Source: an uncultured Lachnospiraceae bacterium
GTDB taxonomy: Bacteria; Bacillota; Clostridia; Lachnospirales; Lachnospiraceae
NCBI GenBank assembly: GCA_949283905.1
Contig: CASDUB010000237.1
Location: 1-6,402 of the forward strand
DNA: 6,402 bases
Reading direction: 5' to 3'
Shown here: positions 1 through 5,480 of the stretch, one piece after another
Layout of the letters: every line of letters starts with the position of its first letter
Numbering within the stretch: position 1 is the first letter of the stretch
Notes under the pieces: generated by a model
What the model was told of the DNA's origin: nothing
The model's input: the letters and a program-made list of their open reading frames with translations, nothing else
The model's database searches: none
Translations under genes and position numbers: made by a program

Positions 1-353
1 ACAACTGATAAATACATGAAAAATCCACAAGAAAATGCGTGATAGTATAAAATGTCAATTTTTTTGAATTCATATTTCACCGATTAAAATTGATTTTATC
101 TAATTATATTATATATGTATTTGTATATGCATTCAACTTTGATTTGAAGAAATGGTAAAACCTGCAGTGCAAAGACATAAAAAAACTTGGGGATTTATCA
201 ACTCGGATTCGAAAGAAAATTGATTGATTTCTTCAAAACAAGAAAGGTTATGTAAACTATTTTCATCGTACTTTCATCGTACTTTTTATTTATTTTTTAT
301 CGAATATTCTTTTGATTTATCGAAAATTCTTTTGATTTTTCAAAATAAAAAAA
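1..353. other. AT-rich non-coding spacer with short tandem duplications
   Basis: No frame of convincing length or composition is seen on either strand. The stretch is very AT-rich. It contains an exact 11-base tandem duplication (TTTCATCGTAC at 261-271 and 272-282) and, directly after it, a 20-base tandem duplication with one mismatch (296-315 and 316-335, each running from TTTATCGA to CTTTTGA). An 11-base perfect inverted repeat, TTTGAAGAAAT at 143-153 and ATTTCTTCAAA at 227-237, encloses 73 bases. No RNA family is recognised. The first 42 bases are open in frame 1 to a TGA and could be the tail of a gene to the left, but this is too short to call. Confidence 0.6.
261..335. repeat. Two adjacent short tandem duplications
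   Basis: Two units of TTTCATCGTAC lie end to end at 261-282. After a 13-base T-rich spacer, two 20-base units lie end to end at 296-335 and differ at one base (T305 against A325). The pattern looks like slippage duplication in AT-rich spacer DNA downstream of the tRNA terminator. Unit lengths differ and there are no unique spacers, so this is not a CRISPR array. No function is assigned. Confidence 0.75.
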
Positions 354-387
354 CTGCTAAACCCCTTACAGAATAAGGCTTTAGCAG
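354..387 (-). terminator. Rho-independent terminator of the tRNA-Trp gene
   Basis: An 8-base-pair outer stem (CTGCTAAA at 354-361 with TTTAGCAG at 380-387) is extended by an inner 5-pair stem (CCTTA 364-368 with TAAGG 374-378) around the loop CAGAA. Read on the minus strand, the hairpin is followed by seven T residues and then ATTTT, a strong terminator tail. It lies 36 bases beyond the tRNA 3' end, so it most likely ends that transcript. The plus-strand tail (CGTTTTC) is weaker. Confidence 0.85.
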
Positions 388-422
388 CGTTTTCAAGACT
401 TTATACCGAATTATAAAGAAAA

Positions 423-493
423 CAGGGGATGAGGGAATCGAACCCCCACCAAAGGTTTTGGAGACCCCTATCATACCATTTGACCAATCCCCT
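423..493 (-). tRNA. tRNA-Trp (anticodon CCA)
   Basis: The minus strand folds into a full cloverleaf of 71 nt. The acceptor stem AGGGGAT/ATCCCCT has seven pairs. The D stem GTCA/TGAT closes a loop containing GG. The anticodon stem GGGGT/ACCTT (two G-T pairs) closes the loop CTCCAAA. The T stem GGGGG/CCCTC closes the loop TTCGATT. The anticodon CCA (complement of 459-461) reads UGG. A G discriminator at 423 and the A1-T72 pair agree with bacterial tRNA-Trp. The variable loop has four bases. The 3' CCA is not encoded, because GTTT follows, so it must be added after transcription. The gene has its own promoter and terminator and appears monocistronic. Confidence 0.96.
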
Positions 494-497
494 ATAC

Positions 498-513
498 AGT
501 TGCTTCAGCAACT
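498..513 (-). other. Small hairpin in the tRNA-Trp leader
   Basis: AGTTGC (498-503) and GCAACT (508-513) are perfect complements around a TTCA loop. On the minus strand this hairpin lies between the predicted transcription start (about 512) and the tRNA 5' end at 493, so the primary transcript would begin almost directly with a 6-pair stem. It could protect the 5' end or influence RNase P processing. That role is inference; only the pairing is seen. Confidence 0.5.
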
Positions 514-518
514 TTAAA

Positions 519-548
519 AGTATAACATCTGAACAGGGGATTTGTCAA
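519..548 (-). promoter_or_regulatory. Extended -10 sigma-70-type promoter of tRNA-Trp
   Basis: On the minus strand a perfect TTGACA -35 box (complement of 543-548) is separated by 18 bases from TATACT (complement of 519-524, five of six consensus bases). TG one base upstream of the -10 gives an extended -10 element (TGTTATACT). The start should fall near 512, about 19 bases before the mature tRNA. This is the best promoter match in the window, as expected for a stable RNA gene. Confidence 0.85.
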
Positions 549-601
549 CCGGTAAAATCAAAAAGCTCATCAAAACCTGTAAAGTAATACTATTCTCTCC
601 T

Positions 602-645
602 AGTATACTAAAAGGCGCGATCACCGACGCGCCTTTTAATATACT
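602..645 (-). terminator. Strong terminator of the three-gene operon
   Basis: A GC-rich 6-pair core (GGCGCG 614-619 with CGCGCC 628-633) with an 8-base loop is extended by four A-T pairs (610-613 with 634-637). After one mismatch, a further outer stem runs to about 602/645. On the minus strand it directly follows the yeiH-like stop codon, overlapping its last base, and the descending stem is followed by TTTT. The near-symmetric A/T flanks mean it could work in both directions, but only minus-strand transcripts are expected to reach it. Confidence 0.9.
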
Positions 646-1730
646 TAAATATTTGTATGGAATACTCCTGTCGCTATCTGCATACCGATCGAGACAAACG
701 TGATAGCTACCCAGCAGCAAAGTCCGAGAAGAATCGGCTTTCCGCCTTTTTTCACAAGCGTAACTATGTTTGTATTCAATCCGATAGCGCACATAGCCAT
801 CGCGATAAAGAATTTCGCAAGCCATTTCATTACAGGAACGAAGCTGTCCATATAAGCCGTGCAGAATGAAGTCTCAGGGAACATTCCGACAACAGTTGTA
901 AGAATGGCAGCGATAAGGAAGTAAATGATAAAGAACGGAAATACCTTCTTCATTGAAAACGAACCTGCTGCCCCGCCTTCTTTTTTAGCTTTAGCAGTTC
1001 TGTAAAACGCAAGAACAAGTGTAATCGGAATGATTGCAAGCGTTCTCGTAAGTTTTACCGTTACCGCCGACGAAAGAATACCCTCTACTCCATAAATACT
1101 TTCCGCCGTAGCAGCTGCTGCCGTTACAGATGAAGTGTCATTTACCGCAGTTCCCGCGAAAATAGCGAATCCTTCGCTTCCGAGTCCGATCGCATGACCG
1201 ATGGCCGGGAAGATCAATGCCGCAATTACGTTAAACAGGAAAATTACCGAAATCGACTGAGCAACCTCACTATCGTCCGCATCGATAACAGGAGCAGTCG
1301 CTGCGATAGCCGAGCCGCCGCAGATCGATGATCCTACTCCGATAAGAGTAGCCGTTTTAGGGTTCATTTTCAGCACCTTCATAAGCAAAAACGAAACGAT
1401 AAGCGAAATTGAAATAGTGCTAACAATAACAGGAAGACTCTTGCTGCCTACAGAAAGAATCGTTCCGATATTTAATGAAAATCCAAGAATGATTACAGCC
1501 CATTGAAGGATCTTCTTTGATGTGAATTTTATTCCGTCTTTCATCAGATTATTTCCCGCAAGCGCCGGGATGATAAGCGTTATGATCATTCCCATGAGAA
1601 TTGAAAATACAGGCGCGCCTATTACTTCCAATGAAAACGAACCTATACTGAGTTCAGATAAAAAAGTTGCGATCAATGCAATGACAATGCAAAGCACGAT
1701 TCCCAAACCTTTTTCTTTAAAAAACTTCAT
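645..1730 (-). CDS. YeiH/UPF0324 family transporter (putative sulfite/sulfate exporter)
   Basis: This 361-residue integral membrane protein has about ten hydrophobic segments with short charged turns, the usual size for the YeiH family (Cons_hypoth698, annotated as putative sulfate exporter). Family hallmarks seen are the GVGSSICGGSAIAA run at residues 131-144, followed by APVI and acidic D150/D152/D153, and the FAGTAVNDTSSVTAAA segment at 191-206. A soluble, Lys-rich loop lies at about 244-262. The ATG at 1730 is preceded by a G-rich Shine-Dalgarno. It is the last gene of the operon, 60 bases after the ferredoxin gene, and a strong terminator follows the stop. Transport of sulfite or a related anion is inferred from enterobacterial YeiH, which pairs with the LysR regulator YeiE; the true substrate here is unknown. 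Parts of the gene are visibly more GC-rich than the two genes upstream. Confidence 0.9.
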   Translation of the reverse strand: MKFFKEKGLGIVLCIVIALIATFLSELSIGSFSLEVIGAPVFSILMGMIITLIIPALAGNNLMKDGIKFTSKKILQWAVIILGFSLNIGTILSVGSKSLPVIVSTISISLIVSFLLMKVLKMNPKTATLIGVGSSICGGSAIAATAPVIDADDSEVAQSISVIFLFNVIAALIFPAIGHAIGLGSEGFAIFAGTAVNDTSSVTAAAATAESIYGVEGILSSAVTVKLTRTLAIIPITLVLAFYRTAKAKKEGGAAGSFSMKKVFPFFIIYFLIAAILTTVVGMFPETSFCTAYMDSFVPVMKWLAKFFIAMAMCAIGLNTNIVTLVKKGGKPILLGLCCWVAITFVSIGMQIATGVFHTNI

Positions 1731-1740
1731 TACTGTGATT

Positions 1741-1749
1741 CCCCCCTTT
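1741..1749 (-). promoter_or_regulatory. Ribosome binding site of the yeiH-like gene
   Basis: The minus strand reads AAAGGGGGG ten bases before the ATG at 1730. A run of six G is an unusual but strong Shine-Dalgarno core and supports this start. The 60-base gap to the upstream stop codon contains no convincing -35/-10 pair, so co-transcription with the upstream genes is the simpler reading. Confidence 0.7.
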
Positions 1750-1790
1750 TCTTTTTATAAAATACCATTTCTATGACTTTTTTGATACTA

Positions 1791-2237
1791 TCATAAATCA
1801 TCGTCAATTACAATTTGAAATGCTCCCGTAGGACAAGCTTTTACACATGGATATTTCATAGCTTCTGGAATTATTTTCTCGCACATGTCGCACTTTCTCA
1901 TTTTTCCATTTTTCCCAAAGCATGGTATATTCCACGGACACGCATTCAAACATTTCCTACATCCGATACATTTTTCTTCATTAACAATCACTGATCCGCT
2001 ATTGATTTTTTTGATTGCATTTACCGGACATGCCTTCATACACAACGGTTTTTCACAATGTAAACATCCGACTGTTCTATATTGAACACACACATCAGGA
2101 AATCTTCCGCTTTCTTCAGACTCAATCCTTCTATACTTTATCCCATTTTCAGGATTTCTCCATGTTTTACACGCCACTTCACATGCATGACAGGCAATAC
2201 ACAATTCTGCATGAAATATAAACCTCTTTCTACTCAT
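1791..2237 (-). CDS. DmsB-type 4x[4Fe-4S] electron-transfer subunit
   Basis: This 148-residue soluble protein carries 16 cysteines in four ferredoxin-like groups: C13/16/19/23, C58/61/66/70, C90/93/96/100 and C116/119/131/135. That is the signature of the beta subunit of DMSO-reductase-family enzymes (DmsB, PhsB, PsrB), which wires four [4Fe-4S] clusters between an electron donor and the molybdenum subunit. C50 and C106 are two further cysteines outside the groups. At 148 residues it is shorter than the roughly 190-210 typical of DmsB-like subunits; the C-terminal extension is missing. No signal peptide is present. I chose the ATG at 2237 over the in-frame ATG at 2255 because GGAGG lies nine bases upstream. 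The start overlaps the end of the catalytic gene by 8 bases, so the two are probably translationally coupled partners. Confidence 0.93.
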   Translation of the reverse strand: MSRKRFIFHAELCIACHACEVACKTWRNPENGIKYRRIESEESGRFPDVCVQYRTVGCLHCEKPLCMKACPVNAIKKINSGSVIVNEEKCIGCRKCLNACPWNIPCFGKNGKMRKCDMCEKIIPEAMKYPCVKACPTGAFQIVIDDDL

Positions 2238-4473
2238 ATCGTGACACCTCCACAAGCGTCTGACTGCTCATCGCTGTAACAAGCGGATCATAAACCTGCC
2301 GTGATGTACCGTAAAGATTATTTACATTCCCACCGCCGTCACATATATGTAAATCATCTTTTCCAAGTTCTCTGCAGCCCATCCACCACCCATGAAGTAC
2401 CATGACGGTATCGGGTCTAATGCGTTCTGTCACCTCTGCCTTCACTACAATCCACCCATGGGGTGATTCTATTTTTACTGTATCTCCTGTATTTATGCCT
2501 CTGATTTTTGCCGCTTCAGGATGAATCTCTACTGTAGGCTCAGGCATAAGCTCTCTTAATGAAGGGACATTTCTCAGCCAGCTCGCAGAGTATGCTTTTG
2601 ATGTATGATAATCTGATAAAAGCAGCGGATACCTTTTTAACAGTTCTTTATCCCCTGTCAGACTTTCATCCGATTCCCTATATACAGGAAGTGCATCATA
2701 TCCTTCGCTTTCAAACAATGTATTATATAAAGCTACTTTTTTCTGCGGCAAAAATAGCGGCTTTGATCTAACAAAGTTCGGCGTTGAAAAAATCTTTTCA
2801 TATTTTTCATATTTAATGTTTCCAACCTCTGTTTTTATTTCAATACCTTCAGAATGATTTCTTAACTCATCAATTTTTATACCAAATTCTGACAGTCTGT
2901 AATTTTCAAACTCGTCAAAATTGCCATGCCAGAAATCAGCACCATATCCCAACCTTTCAGCCAGTTCTAAAAAGAAATGAAAAATAGTTTTATAATCTCC
3001 CAATGGTTTAACACATGCCGGTCTTGGTATAACACGATTTTTTTCCATTACAAAAGGATGCTCCATCTCAAAACCTGTAGCCACTGGAAGAACAATGTCT
3101 GCATACGGCATTTCCGCCATACGCATTACATCTATCGTTACAAAAAATTCAACCTCTTCCAAAGCCTTTTTTACGAGTTTCGGATTTCGTGTGGACAATA
3201 AAGGCTGCGTGCCGGGGGCTATCAATGTTTTTATTTCATAAGGTTTCTTCGTAAGTATACTCTCAATAGTTTTAAAATAAGCCGAAGACGTTCCTTCTAT
3301 AAAAGGCATAAATGCTTTTGGCATTTCTGATGCTACGAGCTTATCAACAAACTCCTCTGTATAAAGATCAAAACGCATTATATTTTTCGGCTCAGGTCCT
3401 CGTGGATTTCCCAAAAGATTGCATCCTTTTCTATCCAAATGACCTGTAACTGCCATCATCGAAGCTATTGCTCTAACCGCCGCTGATGCATTCGAAGAAT
3501 GTTCTAATCCGTTTCCACATTCAATACACGCTTTAGGCGTAGTTGCATAAAGCCGAGCAAAATGAATTATCTGTTCCTCTTTTATCCCGGTAATATATTC
3601 TCCCCACGCAGGAGTGTATTTTTTTACATGCTCTTTTAACTCTTCAAAACCGTTACACCACTTTTCTATAAAATCATGATCCAACAGGTTTTCCTTAATT
3701 ATCACATGAAGCATAGAAAGTGCGAGCGCGGCATCTGTTCCGGGGCGTATCGGAATCCACATATTGCTCATAGCAACATCCGGCTCAACCGAAGGTTTTA
3801 CCGTTACAATTCTCGCTCTTCTTTTATACGCCTCTGTAAGATTTCTCGCAGGTGCTCCCGACGGACCTGAATATGCCGGCTGCTTCCCCCAATATATAAC
3901 AAGGTCCGTGTTTGCCACATCTGCAACTGGTGCCCCTCCTATCGTATAAAAAAAACTGAATAAATTTTGAAGCGCACATATACCGCTGTGAGCATGATTC
4001 GGACTGCCATGAACCGCCAAAAAGCGCAAAGATATCTCCTTATAATCTCGAAGCGCTGGTGATAAAATTGCAAGACTTTCCGGACCATATTTTTCTTTCT
4101 GTGTTTTTAATTTGTCAGCAATAATATCAAGTGCTTCATTCCATGAGATTTTCTTAAATTTCCCTTCTCCTCTTTTGCCCATACGCAGAAGCGGTGTCGT
4201 AAGTCTATCACAGGAATTTTGCCATTCTGCTGCTGCAAGTCCTTTCGCGCACAAAGCCCCTCTATTTGCTTCAGCCTCTCTCATTCCTGCAGTTCTGACA
4301 ATTTTCCCGTCCTTTATAAAAACATAATTTCTACAGTTTGCATTTGGTCCGCACATTGGACAATATGATGCCTTAACCTGTTCATTCATGCTATAAGCTA
4401 TGCTTTCCGCCTCATCACGAGTTAAACCTTTTTTAATTTTTTTTAATTCCATTTCCAATTTACTTTCACTCAT
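2230..4473 (-). CDS. Molybdopterin oxidoreductase, catalytic subunit (DMSO reductase family)
   Basis: This 747-residue protein has the domain order of a prokaryotic Mo/W-bis-MGD enzyme. An N-terminal [4Fe-4S] site is formed by C38, C41, C47 and C75, with K77 just after the last cysteine. The Molybdopterin domain runs from about 85 to 510, and the molydop_binding C-terminal domain from about 610 to 745. C166, in HSGIC after GSPN, aligns with the cysteine metal ligand of acetylene hydratase and PhsA/PsrA-like proteins. The Fe-S spacing is CX2CX5C rather than the common CX2CX3C. No Tat signal is seen, so the enzyme is predicted to be cytoplasmic. It heads an operon with a four-cluster ferredoxin and a YeiH transporter. 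The substrate is unknown: thiosulfate-, polysulfide- or dehydroxylase-type reactions are possible. The frame is open back to an ATG at 4629, but that would run into lysR; the ATG at 4473 fits the conserved start better, although it lacks a clear Shine-Dalgarno. A second ATG lies at 4452. Confidence 0.92.
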   Translation of the reverse strand: MSESKLEMELKKIKKGLTRDEAESIAYSMNEQVKASYCPMCGPNANCRNYVFIKDGKIVRTAGMREAEANRGALCAKGLAAAEWQNSCDRLTTPLLRMGKRGEGKFKKISWNEALDIIADKLKTQKEKYGPESLAILSPALRDYKEISLRFLAVHGSPNHAHSGICALQNLFSFFYTIGGAPVADVANTDLVIYWGKQPAYSGPSGAPARNLTEAYKRRARIVTVKPSVEPDVAMSNMWIPIRPGTDAALALSMLHVIIKENLLDHDFIEKWCNGFEELKEHVKKYTPAWGEYITGIKEEQIIHFARLYATTPKACIECGNGLEHSSNASAAVRAIASMMAVTGHLDRKGCNLLGNPRGPEPKNIMRFDLYTEEFVDKLVASEMPKAFMPFIEGTSSAYFKTIESILTKKPYEIKTLIAPGTQPLLSTRNPKLVKKALEEVEFFVTIDVMRMAEMPYADIVLPVATGFEMEHPFVMEKNRVIPRPACVKPLGDYKTIFHFFLELAERLGYGADFWHGNFDEFENYRLSEFGIKIDELRNHSEGIEIKTEVGNIKYEKYEKIFSTPNFVRSKPLFLPQKKVALYNTLFESEGYDALPVYRESDESLTGDKELLKRYPLLLSDYHTSKAYSASWLRNVPSLRELMPEPTVEIHPEAAKIRGINTGDTVKIESPHGWIVVKAEVTERIRPDTVMVLHGWWMGCRELGKDDLHICDGGGNVNNLYGTSRQVYDPLVTAMSSQTLVEVSRYE
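2247..2251 (-). promoter_or_regulatory. Ribosome binding site of the ferredoxin subunit, inside the catalytic gene
   Basis: GGAGG on the minus strand lies nine bases before the ATG at 2237 and inside the last codons of the catalytic subunit. It fixes the start of the ferredoxin gene: the longer alternative beginning at 2255 would start upstream of this site. The ATGAGTAG junction holds both the start codon and the upstream stop codon. Confidence 0.85.
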
Positions 4474-4487
4474 AATAATTGTAAAAT
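4459..4487 (+). promoter_or_regulatory. Candidate lysR promoter
   Basis: TTTACT (4459-4464, four of six matches to TTGACA) lies 17 bases from TAAAAT (4482-4487, five of six matches to TATAAT). Transcription would start near 4494 and give a leader of about 26 bases carrying the AAGGAG site. The -35 box lies inside the first codons of the divergent oxidoreductase gene. AT-rich DNA produces chance matches, so the call is moderate. Confidence 0.4.
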
Positions 4488-4519
4488 AAACACTAAGAAA
4501 TAATGAAGGAGACCTACAT
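4474..4519. promoter_or_regulatory. Divergent control region between the Mo-enzyme operon and lysR
   Basis: Only 46 bases separate the two start codons, so both promoters and any operator must overlap. TGT-N7-ACA at 4480-4492 fits the loose T-N11-A LysR-type box and overlaps the candidate lysR -10. On the minus strand TACAAT (complement of 4478-4483) is a reasonable -10 for the operon, but it lies only four bases before the ATG and no good -35 is found. Control of the operon by the LysR protein, and its autoregulation, is inferred from this geometry. Confidence 0.5.
4506..4511 (+). promoter_or_regulatory. Ribosome binding site of lysR
   Basis: AAGGAG lies eight bases before the ATG at 4520, a near-ideal Shine-Dalgarno that fixes the start of the regulator. 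The nearby ATG at 4504 is out of frame. Confidence 0.85.
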
Positions 4520-5443
4520 ATGCTTGACTTTAGAGTAGATTCATTTTTAGCAGTGTGCAAGCACTTATCATATACAAAAGCCGCGCAGGAATTAAATCTT
4601 ACACAACCCGCAATAACACAGCACATCAACTTTCTCGAATCACAGTATCAGGTAAAACTGTTCACACGCGAAAATAACAAGATATCTCTGTCTCCTGAGG
4701 GCGAACAATTAAGAAACGCCATGGTAACAATCCGTCAGGATATCAAAAAACTGCAAGAAGATCTGATCAAAATGAAACATCAGAAATTCCAACTTCGCTT
4801 CGGATGTGTTGCCGCTGTAGCTGAACACAGCCTTATTCCTCTGCTTTCCGACTACATCAAAACACATCCTAACCGCGATGTACAACTTATTGTAGACACG
4901 ACCTCCGCACTTATGCGTGATATGGATAACGGGAACATACATTTTGCCATTGTAGACGGTTATTTTTCTAAAGAAAACTACAAACACCTTCCATGGAGCA
5001 CTGTGAACTTTGTCTGTGTCTGTGCAGCTAAACATACATTTCCAAAATGTATTTATAAATTTGAAGATTTACTGTCAGAAGAGCTTATAGTGTTTTCTCC
5101 TACCGTAACACCAGGCAGCATATTTTCAAACTATCTTGAAGAAAACGACATCCATCTGTCTGATTTTAAACGAGTTCTTGAGTTCAACAGCATACTTTTA
5201 TTGAAGCAGTTGTTGATTGACGACTATGGCATTACATTTCTTCCTAAAAGCGCCGTAGAAGAAGAACTTTCAGACGGACGCTTAAAAGAAATTCCTCTTG
5301 ATAACTTCAATCTTACAAGGGAATTTCACTATATTTGGCGCAAAGACAGTATTAATGAACCCTCTTTTTTAGTTATGTACAATCTTCTTCAAGGCAAATC
5401 TATTGAAGAAGCAACTATTGCTATGCAATTAGACTCTTTATAA
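4520..5443 (+). CDS. LysR-type transcriptional regulator
   Basis: This 307-residue protein has normal LysR family length. Residues 1-60 form the winged helix-turn-helix, with the core SYTKAAQELNLTQPAITQHI at 17-36 followed by LE and KLFTR. A linker helix covers about 61-90. The effector-binding domain, a two-lobed periplasmic-binding-protein fold, starts near 92 (QLRFGCVAAV) and runs to about 295. The protein should bind DNA as a dimer or tetramer and sense a small molecule. It is transcribed away from the Mo-enzyme operon, 46 bases apart, so that operon is the expected target. The presence of a YeiH gene in the operon recalls the YeiE-YeiH pair and makes sulfite or a related anion a candidate effector, but the residues seen do not prove YeiE orthology. 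The gene ends just before a hairpin terminator. Confidence 0.93.
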   Translation: MLDFRVDSFLAVCKHLSYTKAAQELNLTQPAITQHINFLESQYQVKLFTRENNKISLSPEGEQLRNAMVTIRQDIKKLQEDLIKMKHQKFQLRFGCVAAVAEHSLIPLLSDYIKTHPNRDVQLIVDTTSALMRDMDNGNIHFAIVDGYFSKENYKHLPWSTVNFVCVCAAKHTFPKCIYKFEDLLSEELIVFSPTVTPGSIFSNYLEENDIHLSDFKRVLEFNSILLLKQLLIDDYGITFLPKSAVEEELSDGRLKEIPLDNFNLTREFHYIWRKDSINEPSFLVMYNLLQGKSIEEATIAMQLDSL

Positions 5444-5446
5444 AAC

Positions 5447-5475
5447 AAAGCGCTGCTTTATTATCGCAGCGCTTT
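5447..5475. terminator. Bidirectional terminator between lysR and the oppF-like gene
   Basis: GCGCTGC (5450-5456) pairs perfectly with GCAGCGC (5466-5472), extended by three A-T pairs (5447-5449 with 5473-5475), around a 9-base loop. The plus-strand tail is TTTTACTTTT and the minus-strand tail is TTTGTTTTAT. It fills the 37-base gap between two convergent genes and should serve both. Confidence 0.88.
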
Positions 5476-5480
5476 TACTT

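Noticed and set aside
1..42. Open frame to a TGA at 40-42, possibly the tail of a plus-strand gene
   Set aside because: Only 13 codons are visible, no domain can be recognised and no terminator follows; other frames in such DNA are open for similar lengths by chance.
261..335. CRISPR array
   Set aside because: Only two copies of each unit exist, the units differ in length, they abut without unique spacers and no cas gene is present.
514..825. Minus-strand open frame overlapping the yeiH 3' end in another frame
   Set aside because: It crosses the operon terminator and the tRNA promoter, and it has no ribosome binding site or recognisable composition.
2238..2255. Longer ferredoxin start at 2255
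   Set aside because: The GGAGG site at 2247-2251 lies downstream of this ATG and is correctly spaced for the ATG at 2237.
2230..4473. Acetylene hydratase identity for the Mo/W enzyme
   Set aside because: Domain order and the GSPN...Cys ligand region are similar, but the catalytic Asp next to the second Fe-S cysteine is replaced by Gly, and a dedicated ferredoxin subunit points to a redox reaction.
4474..4629. N-terminal extension of the oxidoreductase to an ATG at 4629
   Set aside because: The 52 extra residues would be antisense to the lysR start and its ribosome binding site, and they show no family similarity or signal-peptide character; conserved sequence begins after 4473.
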